From the NCBI RefSeq assembly GCF_034044715.1, contig NZ_JAXCLW010000010.1, positions 62,001-126,000 of the forward strand: a stretch of 64,000 nucleotides of DNA, given 5' to 3'. A model generated the notes under the pieces. That model worked only from the letters and a program-made list of their open reading frames with translations, was not told where the DNA came from and did no database searches. Made by a program: the position numbers and the translations under genes. Below, piece after piece: positions 34,024 through 43,488 of this stretch. The stretch is from Dongia_B soli. Its GTDB lineage: Bacteria; Pseudomonadota; Alphaproteobacteria; Dongiales; Dongiaceae. The number at the start of each line of letters is the position of its first letter. Within the stretch, counting starts at the first letter, position 1.

Positions 34024-34431
34024 ATGACAGATGTTGGCGGAAAAAGCGATTTAACCGCACTCGTATCAACCGATATTTATCGGTTGAAAAAAATGCTTGT
34101 CGAGCATCTCGGTTATCTCTGCGTATCCTTCATCAACTGGCTGCTCTGGCGGCTGACAGCCTTATCAATTCCCACTCTGTTTGTGATCGCCGTGGCATTG
34201 ATCGCAGAAGCCGTCCACCGGTGGGTCAGTCCGTATTTTCCCAATTGGGTACGGATCTTCGGCTATCTCTTTTTCGCTTTCTATGCGCTTCCGACACTGG
34301 GTTCGCAACAGTGGTTTCAGAAGATCCTATTCCCACAATCATTGTGGAAAAGGGATCATTCCGCTTGGGATCGCTCTAAAAGAGAATTGTTCATCGTGTG
34401 GGCCGCACGGCAGCGACTGCGTGATCTGTAA
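34024..34431 (+). CDS. Small hypothetical membrane protein
   Basis: A 135-residue frame starting at an ATG preceded by a G-rich stretch. It has two hydrophobic stretches (LWRLTALSIPTLFVIAVALI, about 42-61, and WVRIFGYLFFAFYALPTLG, about 75-93) and a basic, tryptophan-rich C-terminus. I do not recognise a family. Local composition is less GC-rich than the neighbours, which could mean a transferred gene or a non-coding stretch. The following 34432-34590 shows nothing. Confidence 0.4.
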   Translation: MTDVGGKSDLTALVSTDIYRLKKMLVEHLGYLCVSFINWLLWRLTALSIPTLFVIAVALIAEAVHRWVSPYFPNWVRIFGYLFFAFYALPTLGSQQWFQKILFPQSLWKRDHSAWDRSKRELFIVWAARQRLRDL

Positions 34432-34593
34432 ACAACATCTCCTGGATCTCCGGCCGGTTGACTTCTTGAGCATTCTCTTGACTTTAAAGTCTCGGCCACT
34501 GCCGACTTGTCTCCGTTGGACATGGCGCCAGACGCACGAATAACCTGCACATGCTGCGCCTTCCGCCATATCGCGTGAGGCCTTACGTCTGTG

Positions 34594-36063
34594 ATGGCTC
34601 CTGAACCGGAGCTGTCAGAGACGGAGGTCATGTTGAAAACGATCACGGACACACCGGCCACCGCGAGCACATGGGCGATTGCAGCCCTGTCGCTCTCGAT
34701 GCTGATGCCCTCGCTAGACACCAGCATTGCCAATGTCGCTTTGCCGAGCCTGGCGCGAGCATTCAACGCATCCTTCCAGGACATGCAGTGGATCCTCCTT
34801 TCCTATCTGCTCGCCATCACGGCGCTCATCGTCGGGGCCGGCCGGCTGGGCGATATCGTCGGCCGGCGCCGGTTGCTGCTGGCGGGGATCGGCCTGTTTA
34901 CCGCAGCCTCGCTGCTCTGCGGTCTCGCCCCGGCATTCTGGCTGCTGCTTATCGCCCGGGTCGCACAAGGACTTGGCGCTGCGGCCATGATGGCGCTGGC
35001 CGTCGCCATGGTCGGCGAGACGGTACCGAAGGAGAGGACAGGCAGGGCCATGGGGCTGCTCGGCACCATGTCCGCAATCGGCACCAGCTTCGGCCCATCG
35101 CTCGGCGGTATGCTGATCAGCGGCTTCGGCTGGCGCTCGATCTTCCTCGTCAATCTGCCGCTCGGCATTCTCAATCTGCTGCTGGCCTATCGTCATTTGC
35201 CGGCCGATCGTCAGGACACGAACGGCCAACGCGCCAGCTTCGATGTGATCGGCACGCTGCTGCTGGCTTTGTCGCTTGCGGCCTATGCCCTTGCCATGAC
35301 CCTGGGGCAGGGCGCCTTCGGTCCGCTGAATATCGCCTTGCTGTCGGGTGCCGCGATCGGTGGCGGCGTCTTTCTCCTCGCCGAAACGAAAATCGCCTCG
35401 CCTTTGATCCGGCCGGCGATGATCTGCGAGCGCAAACTGGGCGCCGGCCTCATCATGAGCGCGCTTGTCTCGACCGTGATGATGGCGACGCTGGTGGTCG
35501 GGCCGTTTTATCTCTCTTATGCGCTGAGGCTGGACCCTGTCTTCGTAGGGATGGTGATGTCGGCGGGGCCGCTGGTCGCGGCGCTGGCCGGCATGCCGGC
35601 CGGCCGTCTGGTGGATCGCTTCGGCGCCCAGCGGTCGACGATCATGGGGCTCGCCGGCATGACGGCGGGTTTGGGCGCGGTGGCCGCGCTGCCGGAGAGC
35701 CTCGGCGTCGCCGGCTATGTCCTGCCGATCAGCATCGTCACGGCCCATTACGCCTTGTTCCAGGCGGCCAACAACACCGCCACCATGACCGATATCCGCG
35801 CCGACCAGCGCGGCGTCATTTCAGGCTTGCTCAATCTGTCGCGTAATCTGGGGCTGGTCACCGGTGCATCGCTCATGGGGGCGATCTTCGCGGCAGCCGC
35901 GACGGCGAATGTTCATGATGTGATGGCGGCCGATCCCGATGCCGTGGCCGCCGGCATGCGGATCACTTACGCAGCGGCGACGGTTCTGATCGTGGTGGCG
36001 CTCGTCACCGCCGTCGCCGGTCGAGGCGTGCCGCTACGCCGCCCGATGCCCCATAGCCTTTAA
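34594..36063 (+). CDS. MFS drug/proton antiporter, DHA2 (14-TMS) type
   Basis: A 489-residue major facilitator. The first helix carries SLDTSIANVALPSLARAF (motif typical of DHA2), followed by GRLGDIVGRRRLLLAG (motif A) and RVAQGLGAAAMMALAVAMVG. About 13-14 hydrophobic helices can be counted. It probably exports a toxic or drug-like compound. Start choice is uncertain: the ATG at 34594 or the one at 34630, which has GGAGG only two bases upstream. Its 3' end overlaps the convergent LysR gene by four bases. Confidence 0.92.
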   Translation: MAPEPELSETEVMLKTITDTPATASTWAIAALSLSMLMPSLDTSIANVALPSLARAFNASFQDMQWILLSYLLAITALIVGAGRLGDIVGRRRLLLAGIGLFTAASLLCGLAPAFWLLLIARVAQGLGAAAMMALAVAMVGETVPKERTGRAMGLLGTMSAIGTSFGPSLGGMLISGFGWRSIFLVNLPLGILNLLLAYRHLPADRQDTNGQRASFDVIGTLLLALSLAAYALAMTLGQGAFGPLNIALLSGAAIGGGVFLLAETKIASPLIRPAMICERKLGAGLIMSALVSTVMMATLVVGPFYLSYALRLDPVFVGMVMSAGPLVAALAGMPAGRLVDRFGAQRSTIMGLAGMTAGLGAVAALPESLGVAGYVLPISIVTAHYALFQAANNTATMTDIRADQRGVISGLLNLSRNLGLVTGASLMGAIFAAAATANVHDVMAADPDAVAAGMRITYAAATVLIVVALVTAVAGRGVPLRRPMPHSL

Positions 36064-36974
36064 CGGCCGCGTCGCATCGCCGGTTGCGCCGTGCAGACCT
36101 CACGCACGCACATACGCAGCCAGCGATGCGCCGGATCGGCATCAAGGCGCGGATGCCAGAGCAGTGATACCGCGATCTCGGGCACCGCGAGCGGCAAGGG
36201 AAAGCTGACGAGGCGGGTGCGCAGGTTGCCGGTATGGCGTTCGGGCACCGTGGCGATCAGATCGGCGCTCCGGGCCAAAGCGAGGGCGGCGGAGAAATCG
36301 CTGACGATGGTGGTGACCTCACGCTCGAGGCCCGCCGTCGCCAAGGCCGCATCGACCGGCCCTTCGGCGAGGCCACGACGCGACACATTGATATGCTTCC
36401 CCCTGGCATAACGGGCGGCGGTGACCTTGCCGCGGCTCAAGGGATGACCCGGTCGCACCACACCAATGAAGCGATCCCGGAATAAGGCCTGCACCCGCAA
36501 TTCCGGGCCGGTCATCTCGCCAGTGACGCCGGTATCGAGATCGACGCTTCCGTCACGCAAAGGCGTGCTGTCCTTGTCGAACTTCTGTACGAAACAGAGC
36601 CGCACACCCGGCGCCTCCTTGCCGATCCGGGTGAGGAGGGCCGGGCCGAAATTCTCCACGAAGCCATCCCTGGTGCGTAAAGTGAAGGTGCGGGAAAGCT
36701 GCTTGAGATCGAGCATCTCGGTGGGACGCAGAACCGCTTCGCCATCCTTGACCAGCTGGCCGACACGGTCGCGCAGTTCCAGCGCCCGCGGCGTCGGAAC
36801 CAGACCGCGCCCGGCCCGGACCAGCAACGGATCGCCGGTGGCGTCGCGCAACCGCGCCAGCGCCCGGCTCATCGCTGAGGGGCTGAGCCGTAGCCGCCGG
36901 GCTGCGCGGGCAACGCTGCCTTCGGTCAGCAGTACATCCAGCGTGGTGAGCAAATTGAGATCAGGTCGTGCCAT
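36060..36974 (-). CDS. LysR-family transcriptional regulator
   Basis: A 304-residue LTTR: the helix-turn-helix lies at about 5-60 (LNLLTTLDVLLTEGSVARAA and RRLRLSPSAMSRALARLRDA, a NodD-like start) and the rest is a periplasmic-binding-like effector domain. The binding site and effector are unknown. It converges on the MFS gene rather than diverging from it, which is unusual for an LTTR and its target. Confidence 0.92.
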   Translation of the reverse strand: MARPDLNLLTTLDVLLTEGSVARAARRLRLSPSAMSRALARLRDATGDPLLVRAGRGLVPTPRALELRDRVGQLVKDGEAVLRPTEMLDLKQLSRTFTLRTRDGFVENFGPALLTRIGKEAPGVRLCFVQKFDKDSTPLRDGSVDLDTGVTGEMTGPELRVQALFRDRFIGVVRPGHPLSRGKVTAARYARGKHINVSRRGLAEGPVDAALATAGLEREVTTIVSDFSAALALARSADLIATVPERHTGNLRTRLVSFPLPLAVPEIAVSLLWHPRLDADPAHRWLRMCVREVCTAQPAMRRGR

Positions 36975-37065
36975 GCAGCAAGCATAGCATGGTTCCGGCC
37001 AACTATGGCGTCAAATGCAGGGATAGATTCCAATCATTGCACTTAATGCCATCTTCGACGTGCCG

Positions 37066-37860
37066 TCATTCCGTCTTCGTCTCGGCCGCCTGTTTCAGGG
37101 CGGCTTCGTAGCAGCCATCCTTGAGGCAGTCCGTTAGCCATTTATCGACGGCGTCCTTCAGCGGCTGGTCCTTGCTCATCCAATAGGCCTTGGCGGCGTG
37201 ATCGAAGGCATCGGGCACGGCGGCCGGGCAGAGGACGCCGGGATGCAGGCGCGACTGGTAATCGACCTCCGCGCCGTCGGTCACCATGACATCGGCCCGG
37301 CCCTCGGCGACTTCCTGGAAGATCGTGCGGTTGTCCGGATGTTCGGTCAGGGCGGCATGGGTGAAATGCGCTTTGGCGAAGCGTTCATTGGTGCCACCGG
37401 GATTGACCACGACGTGCACATTGGGCTTGTCGATGTCTTCGACCGAGATATAGCGGTCCTTGTCGGCGCAGCGCACGATCGGCCGCTTGCCGTCGCGCAT
37501 CACCGGCACGGAGAAATCGCCGATCGCCGCGCGGTCGGGCGTCACGCTGACGCCGCCCATGGCGATGTCATAGCGCCCGGCCTGGAGATCGGCCTGCAGC
37601 GTCTTCCAGGTGGTTGGCACGATGAGAAGCTTCACGCCGAGCGCATCCGCCAAAGCGCGCGCCATGGTGACATCGGCGCCCGCGATGTTGCCCCGGGCAT
37701 CGCGCAGGGAGAAGGGCGCATAATCGCCGGTCAGCCCGACCCTGAGAATGCCGTCGGTCTCAATGGTGGAAAGCGGGCGCGCCAAAGCGGGTGATGCAGC
37801 CGATAGCGCCAGGGCCAGAATCACGCTGATAAAGGTTGGTCGTGGATGGGCGCCGCTCAT
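37066..37860 (-). CDS. pheC: Periplasmic cyclohexadienyl (arogenate/prephenate) dehydratase, PheC-like
   Basis: A 264-residue protein of the family 3 solute-binding fold with a signal peptide (FISVILALALSAASPALA, cleavage near residue 27). Segments VGLTGDYAPFS, LIVPTTWKTL, DIAMGGVSVTP, VNPGGTNERFAKAHF, HPDNRTIFQEVAEGRADVMV and YQSRLHPGV match PheC, a periplasmic enzyme that dehydrates arogenate or prephenate, more closely than ordinary amino-acid-binding proteins. No transporter genes are adjacent, which fits an enzyme role. An amino-acid-binding protein is the alternative. Confidence 0.8.
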   Translation of the reverse strand: MSGAHPRPTFISVILALALSAASPALARPLSTIETDGILRVGLTGDYAPFSLRDARGNIAGADVTMARALADALGVKLLIVPTTWKTLQADLQAGRYDIAMGGVSVTPDRAAIGDFSVPVMRDGKRPIVRCADKDRYISVEDIDKPNVHVVVNPGGTNERFAKAHFTHAALTEHPDNRTIFQEVAEGRADVMVTDGAEVDYQSRLHPGVLCPAAVPDAFDHAAKAYWMSKDQPLKDAVDKWLTDCLKDGCYEAALKQAAETKTE

Positions 37861-38196
37861 GCCGGTCTCCGAAATCTGTCAGGTTGCTACGCAGGATTGC
37901 AGGACTATATCACCTACAGCCCGCTGCGTACCTGTCGGCTTCGTTACCGAGCTGCTTGGGGCACGCAATGGCCGGACCTCGACGGCAGCCAAGCAGGCGA
38001 TTGAAAGGACAGTATAAATGTGGAGGAGGCGGGGGCCGGTGCCGCGGCCCGGTCCTTTATGGCGGGGCCTGGGGGAAGGCTCATTACTTTATGTTTTCTC
38101 TCCCATTATGTTTATGAGGCTTTACGGCAAAACCTCGACAAAACATCCTATTAGCCGGATTCTGACATTACCTATAATTGAGGCAAGGCCGCTCCC
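37861..38196. other. Intergenic region between pheC and the MttB-family gene
   Basis: These 336 bases hold no gene I can support. A short frame at 38018-38200 is Arg/Pro-rich and looks random. The only regulatory hint is a TATAAT at 38173-38178, nineteen bases before the methyltransferase start, without a clear -35. I looked for a cobalamin-riboswitch-like pattern and found none. Confidence 0.5.
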
Positions 38197-39750
38197 ATGA
38201 CCGAAGAACACGCTACCGCCGACAGCACCGGATCCCGACAAAGACGGGCGAAACGGCGCGGACCCCCGGAAGCTGGCGCGGCTCCGGCGGCGATCGCCGG
38301 CATCCGGCGGCAGGTGCCGACCTATGACATCCTGAACGAGGAATCGCTGGTCGCCATCGAAGAGGCGGCGGACAAGATCCTGGCCGAGATCGGCTTAGAA
38401 TTCCGCGACGATCCGGAAGCCCTGCGGCTGTGGCGCGAGGCCGGCGCGGATGTGACGGGCGAGCTGGTGAAATTCCCCCGCGGCCTGATCCGCAGCATCC
38501 TGAAGACGGCGCCCCGTTCCTTCACTCAGCATGCGCGCAATCCGGCGCGCTCGGTCGTGATCGGTGATGACAGCGTCGTCTTCGCGCCTGCTTATGGCTC
38601 ACCCTTCGTGCGCGATCTGCAGGACGGGCGGCGCTACGGCTCGATCGCTGATTTCGAGAAATTCGTCAAACTCACTTACATGATTCCCTGGCTGCATCAT
38701 TCCGGCGGCACGGTCTGCGAGCCGGTGGATGTACCGGTCAATAAGCGGCATCTCGACATGGTCTCGGCGCATCTGCGCTATTCCGACAAGGCGCTGATGG
38801 GATCGGTGACGGCGCAGGAGCGCGCGGAAGACTCGATCGAGATGATGCGCATCGTCTTCGGCAAGGAATTCGTCGATAAGAACTGCGTCATCCTCGGCAA
38901 TATCAACGTCAATTCGCCGCTGGTCTATGACGCGACCATGACCAATGCCTTGCGCGCCTATGCTGCGGCCAACCAGGCCTGCGTGATCGTGCCCTTCATC
39001 CTGGGCGGCGCCATGGGACCGGTGACGATGGCCGGCGCCATCGCCCAGTCGCTGGCGGAAACCATGGCCGGCTGCGCGCTGACACAGCTGGTGCGGCCGG
39101 GTTGCCCGGTGATCTTCGGCAATTTCCTGTCCTCTACCGCTCTGCGCTCGGGCTCGCCGACTTTCGGCACACCGGAACCGGCGGCGGGGTCGCTGGTGAT
39201 CGGCCAGCTCGCGCGGCGGCTCAATCTGCCGCTGCGCTGCTCCGGCGCCTTCACGGCATCGAAGATCGCCGATGGCCAGGCGATGACGGAAAGCGCCATG
39301 TCGATGCTGGCGGCGGTGCAATGCGGCGCCAATTTCATCCTGCATTCCGCCGGCTGGCTGGAAGGCGGCCTGACCATGGGCTATGAGAAGTTCATCCAGG
39401 ACGCCGATTTCTGCGCCTCGCTGCATCGCTATCTCGCCGGCATCCAGATCGACGAGAACCAGCTTGCCTTCTCGGCCTTCCAGGAAGTCGGCCCCGGCAA
39501 GCATTTCTTCGGCTGCGCCCATACGGTGGAGAATTACCGCACCGCCTTCTGGGAATCCGAGGTGGCAGATAACGGTCCTTTCGAGCAATGGCAGGAAGGC
39601 GGCGAATTGGACGCTGTCGACCGCTCGGCACGGCGGATCAAGAAGCTGCTGGCGGAGTATCAGGCGCCGGCACTCGATCCCGCGGTGGATGAAGCATTGA
39701 AGGATTTCGTGGCGCGCAAGAAGGCAACCATCGCCGATCAGTGGTACTGA
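38197..39750 (+). CDS. MttB-superfamily methyltransferase (non-pyrrolysine), probable glycine-betaine or related demethylation
   Basis: A 517-residue trimethylamine methyltransferase family (COG5598) protein with a basic N-terminus and the barrel segments LRLWREAGADVTGELVKFPR, GGTVCEPVDVPVNKRH, AAGSLVIGQLARRLNLPLRC and MLAAVQCGANFILHSAGWLE. No in-frame amber codon is present, so it is of the non-Pyl type; characterised members demethylate glycine betaine or similar amines to a corrinoid protein. The adjoining dimethylglycine/sarcosine dehydrogenase-like gene supports a betaine pathway. No corrinoid protein or reactivase gene is in the window. Confidence 0.88.
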   Translation: MTEEHATADSTGSRQRRAKRRGPPEAGAAPAAIAGIRRQVPTYDILNEESLVAIEEAADKILAEIGLEFRDDPEALRLWREAGADVTGELVKFPRGLIRSILKTAPRSFTQHARNPARSVVIGDDSVVFAPAYGSPFVRDLQDGRRYGSIADFEKFVKLTYMIPWLHHSGGTVCEPVDVPVNKRHLDMVSAHLRYSDKALMGSVTAQERAEDSIEMMRIVFGKEFVDKNCVILGNINVNSPLVYDATMTNALRAYAAANQACVIVPFILGGAMGPVTMAGAIAQSLAETMAGCALTQLVRPGCPVIFGNFLSSTALRSGSPTFGTPEPAAGSLVIGQLARRLNLPLRCSGAFTASKIADGQAMTESAMSMLAAVQCGANFILHSAGWLEGGLTMGYEKFIQDADFCASLHRYLAGIQIDENQLAFSAFQEVGPGKHFFGCAHTVENYRTAFWESEVADNGPFEQWQEGGELDAVDRSARRIKKLLAEYQAPALDPAVDEALKDFVARKKATIADQWY

Positions 39751-39794
39751 GCGTCGCTAGACCCACACAGAAACAAGACGAACAAGGTAGCGTT

Positions 39795-42209
39795 ATGGAA
39801 ACGGAAGCGCGCGTAGTAATCATCGGCGGCGGCGTTGTCGGCTGCTCGATCCTCTATCACCTGGCCAAGTTCGGCTGGAAGGATGTCATCCTGCTCGAAC
39901 GCAAGGAGCTGACCTCCGGTTCATCTTGGCATGCGGCGGGGCAGATCCACACGATCTCCTCCGATCCCAATATCTCCCGGCTGCAGGGCTACACGATCAA
40001 TCTCTATAAGGAGATCGAGAAGGTCTCCGGCCAGTCGGTTGGCATGCATTCGACCGGCGGCTTCTATCTCGCCTCCAACCAGACCTGGTATGATTATCTG
40101 AAGCGCGAGCGGTCCAAGGCGCGCTATATGGGTCTCGACCAGGAATTCATCAGCGTCGAGGAAGCCGCCCGACGCCATCCGCTGATCGATCCGAAGCATT
40201 ACATCGCGGCCCTCTGGGATCCGCTGGACGGCGATGTCGATCCGTCCGGCGTTACTTATGCCTATGCCAAGGCAGCCAAGGTCTATGGTGCGAAATACTA
40301 TACCCAGACGCCGGTCATCGAGACCAATCAGCGGCCGGACGGCAGCTGGGACGTGATCACGCCGAATGGCAATATCCATGCCGAGATGATCGTCAATGCC
40401 GGCGGCCTCTGGGCGCGCGAGGTCGGCCATCTCGCTGGCCTGCATCTGCCGGTGCAGCCGATGGAGCATCACTATCTGATCACCGAGGATATTCCAGAGA
40501 TTGTCGCGCGGGGCGAGGAACGCCTGCCGGCCGGTATCGATTACGAAGGCAATATGTATTTCCGCCAGGAACGCCACGGCATGCTGCTCGGCACCTATGA
40601 GCCGCGCGCCACACCTTGGTCGGTCAAGGGCACGCCGCAGGATTTCGGCCATGAATTGCTGGCGCCGAAGCTCGACAATATTGCCGAGCGTCTGGAACTG
40701 GGCTTCGAGCGCATCCCCGCTCTCGGCCGCGCCGGCATCAAGAACATGATCAACGGCCCCTTCACCTTCGGCCCCGACGGCAATCCAATGATCGGCCCGG
40801 TTCCCGGCATGCGCAATTACTGGGTGGCGGTCGGCGTCATGGCCGGCTTCTGCCAGGGGGGCGGCGTCGGCCTCTGCATGGCGGAATGGATGATCGATGG
40901 CGAGCCGTCGATCGATGTCTGGGCGATGGATGTCGCGCGCTTCGGAAATTACGCGACGCCGGAATGGGGCACAGTGAAATCCACCGAGAATTACGAACGC
41001 CGTTTCGTGATGACCTTCCCCAACGAAACCCTGCCCAAAGGCCGACGTCAGAAAACCACCTCGCTCTATGACCGCCTAACGCAGAAGGGCGCCGTCTGGG
41101 GCCAAGGTTTCGGCCTGGAGCACGCTTTGTGGTTCGCCGACGGTCCGGCGGATGCCCACGAACAGCCGACCTTCAACCGCTCACGGGCGCATGATTATGT
41201 GGCGCGCGAAGTGAAAGCCGTGCGCGAGAATGTCGGCGTAATCGAGATCGCCAACTTCGCCAAGCACGAATTCAAGGGACCGGGGGCGCGCGCCTATCTC
41301 GACCGCGTGCTGGCCGGCAAATTGCCGAAGCAAGGCCGTCTCGCCCTGACCCCGATGTTGACGCCGAAAGGTAAGCTCTATGGCGATCTGACGGTGGCCT
41401 GCCTCGCCGAAGATCACTTCATGCTGTTCGGCTCCGGCATGATGCAGGAAGCCCATCGGCGCTGGTTCGAACGGCATCTGCCGGAAAGCGGCGTCAGCTA
41501 TCGCAACATGTCGGATGAGCTGCATGGCCTGGCGCTGTCGGGGCCGAAATCGCGGCAGGTGCTGGAGCAATTGGTGCGCGAGGATGTCTCGGCCGAGGGC
41601 TTCAAGTTCCTCAATATCCGACGCACCTTCGTTGCCGGCGTGCCGGCCATCCTGGCTCGCGTCTCCTTCTCGGGCGAGCTCGGCTATGAAATCTATGTCG
41701 CGCCGCAATACCAGCTTCGCCTGGCCGAATCGGTGGAGCAGGTGGGCGCCGAGCTTGGCTTGCGCTGGTATGGCGGCCGGGCGTTGATGAGCCTGCGCCT
41801 GGAAAAGAGCTGGGGCGTCTGGGGCCTCGATTTCCGACCGGATTTCACCGCCGCGGAAAGCGGCCTCGATGCCTTCATCGACTGGAAGAAGGACTTCATC
41901 GGTAAGGAAGCGGCCTCGGCAGAACGCGAAACCGGTCCGAAGAAGAAGCTGGTGGTCATGGTCATCGACACGAAGGATATCGACGTCTCCAATGACGAGG
42001 CGATCCTGGTGGGCGGCAAGGCGGTCGGCTATGTCAGTTCGGGCGGCTATGCCCATGCCACCGGCAAGTCCGTCGCCTTCGGCTATGTGCCGGTGGACCT
42101 CGCCACAGGCGGCACCAAGGTCGAGGTGGAGATCAACGGCGAGCGTTATCCGGCGGAGATCCAAGCCCAGCCGCTTTACGACGCCAATGGCGGCAGGATG
42201 CGTGGCTGA
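39795..42209 (+). CDS. FAD-dependent dimethylglycine/sarcosine dehydrogenase-like protein with folate-binding GcvT domain
   Basis: An 804-residue protein. Residues about 1-420 form a DAO-type FAD domain with VVIIGGGVVGCSILYHLAK and SGSSWHAAGQIHTISSDPN (the His of flavin attachment or stacking in such enzymes). Residues about 430-800 form GcvT-type folate domains (YRNMSDELHGLALSGPKSRQ, FSGELGYEIYV, RLEKSWGVWGLDFRPDFTAA). Such enzymes demethylate dimethylglycine or sarcosine and pass the one-carbon unit to tetrahydrofolate. The ATG at 39795 has AAGGT upstream, 44 bases after the methyltransferase stop. Confidence 0.92.
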   Translation: METEARVVIIGGGVVGCSILYHLAKFGWKDVILLERKELTSGSSWHAAGQIHTISSDPNISRLQGYTINLYKEIEKVSGQSVGMHSTGGFYLASNQTWYDYLKRERSKARYMGLDQEFISVEEAARRHPLIDPKHYIAALWDPLDGDVDPSGVTYAYAKAAKVYGAKYYTQTPVIETNQRPDGSWDVITPNGNIHAEMIVNAGGLWAREVGHLAGLHLPVQPMEHHYLITEDIPEIVARGEERLPAGIDYEGNMYFRQERHGMLLGTYEPRATPWSVKGTPQDFGHELLAPKLDNIAERLELGFERIPALGRAGIKNMINGPFTFGPDGNPMIGPVPGMRNYWVAVGVMAGFCQGGGVGLCMAEWMIDGEPSIDVWAMDVARFGNYATPEWGTVKSTENYERRFVMTFPNETLPKGRRQKTTSLYDRLTQKGAVWGQGFGLEHALWFADGPADAHEQPTFNRSRAHDYVAREVKAVRENVGVIEIANFAKHEFKGPGARAYLDRVLAGKLPKQGRLALTPMLTPKGKLYGDLTVACLAEDHFMLFGSGMMQEAHRRWFERHLPESGVSYRNMSDELHGLALSGPKSRQVLEQLVREDVSAEGFKFLNIRRTFVAGVPAILARVSFSGELGYEIYVAPQYQLRLAESVEQVGAELGLRWYGGRALMSLRLEKSWGVWGLDFRPDFTAAESGLDAFIDWKKDFIGKEAASAERETGPKKKLVVMVIDTKDIDVSNDEAILVGGKAVGYVSSGGYAHATGKSVAFGYVPVDLATGGTKVEVEINGERYPAEIQAQPLYDANGGRMRG

Positions 42210-42271
42210 TTGCTGGCGGGGACGGTGGCCAAAGCCGTCCCCGTTTACTTGCCCAGGAGTGCCGATCGACA

Positions 42272-43348
42272 ATGTGCTCCAGCCTCGTCCATTTGCCCGA
42301 CCCGGGAAAACGCCGCATCGCACAGGCGCGTCTCAATGAGATGCGTAACAGCATGGCGGCACGGCCGGCTGAGGCGCCGCTTTATGTTGATACGCTGAGC
42401 GGTGAGATCGCCCTCGACATCCTGCTGTTGCCGGGTTTCGATCTTGGCGATCTCTCGGCCATCACCGATACCTTCGGCCTCGCCAACCAGGCGGAACAAA
42501 GCGTCCGCTTCATGTGGCGCATCGGTGCCATGGAAGCGGGGCGGGTGGTATCTTCGCTCGGCGTCCCGATTGCGACCGCTCCGCTCGATGGCCGCCGGGC
42601 TTTCACGCGCAATCTCGTCATCCTCGGTGGTGATGGAGAGCTTGACGTAAAGACTGGCGCCTCGCTGCGCCAGGCGACGCGCAATTATGCTCGCATCGTC
42701 TCGATCGGTCGGGCATCTTTGCTGCTGGCGAAAGCCGGCCTGCTGACCGGCCGGCGGGTCGCCGTGCATGCCGATATGCAGGCGGTCTGGCGGTTGATGC
42801 ATGACGATACCGAGATGCGCCGCCAGTCGTTCGAGGTGGACGGCAAGCTCATCACCTGCTGCGGTGGGCTCGGAAGTCTCGATCTCGCCTTGCATGTCAT
42901 CGCCCGCCATTGCTCGCCGGCAACGGCGCGCTATGTCGGCGACCGGCTGAACTGCGATCGCCTGCCGACGGAGACGCCGCGCCAATACCGGCATGCGAAG
43001 CTGCCCGGCATCGCCTATAACCGGATTCTCGACCGTGCTCTTGATGCCATCGCCGCCAATGTCGAGGAAGCGGTCAGCCTTGAGGAGATCAGCAAACAGG
43101 CGGCCGTCGGGCAGCGCCAATTGCAGCGGCTGTTTCGCGACTATCTCGGCATGACGCCCTCCGAATATTATCTGTCGGTGCGGCTGAACCGCGCGCAATC
43201 GCTGCTGCGCCACACCGACCTCAGCATCATCGCCGTGGCGATCGCGACCGGCTTCACCTCGGCCTCGCATTTCTCCAAATGTTATCGCAAGCAATTCGGG
43301 ACCGCGCCGAGCGACGACCGCGCAATTCCGAAAACCAATGTAGCCTGA
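42272..43348 (+). CDS. GlxA/GbdR-like AraC-family regulator with DJ-1/PfpI domain
   Basis: A 358-residue regulator. Residues about 45-215 are a DJ-1/PfpI-type domain (ALDILLLPGFDLGDLSAITD, TRNLVILGGDGELDV, ITCCGGLGSLDLALHVI). Residues about 255-345 are the AraC HTH (VSLEEISKQAAVGQRQLQRL, TPSEYYLSVRLNRAQSLL, TSASHFSKCYRKQFG). GbdR, CdhR and ArgR, which sense glycine betaine/dimethylglycine, carnitine and arginine, have this layout. Its place right behind the dehydrogenase gene makes it the likely activator of the betaine module. Confidence 0.92.
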   Translation: MCSSLVHLPDPGKRRIAQARLNEMRNSMAARPAEAPLYVDTLSGEIALDILLLPGFDLGDLSAITDTFGLANQAEQSVRFMWRIGAMEAGRVVSSLGVPIATAPLDGRRAFTRNLVILGGDGELDVKTGASLRQATRNYARIVSIGRASLLLAKAGLLTGRRVAVHADMQAVWRLMHDDTEMRRQSFEVDGKLITCCGGLGSLDLALHVIARHCSPATARYVGDRLNCDRLPTETPRQYRHAKLPGIAYNRILDRALDAIAANVEEAVSLEEISKQAAVGQRQLQRLFRDYLGMTPSEYYLSVRLNRAQSLLRHTDLSIIAVAIATGFTSASHFSKCYRKQFGTAPSDDRAIPKTNVA

Positions 43349-43488
43349 AGGGTTTTCGCGCGATTTCGCGCCAAGACGCGCCTTGGCAGGCGGCGGCCCA
43401 GCGCCTAGATTAGCCGCCGTCTTCCACGAGACCGACGGCCGCATCTGCAGGCACCGCAAGCGTCTCATTGGTGTAAAAGGAATTTCAG

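Noticed and set aside
34024..34431. A toxin, holin or phage membrane protein identity for the small membrane protein
   Set aside because: Two hydrophobic stretches alone are not evidence, and no phage or antitoxin gene is adjacent.
37861..38196. Possible cobalamin riboswitch before the MttB-family gene or the dehydratase operon
   Set aside because: No conserved B12-box pattern was visible either here or in 16871-17085.
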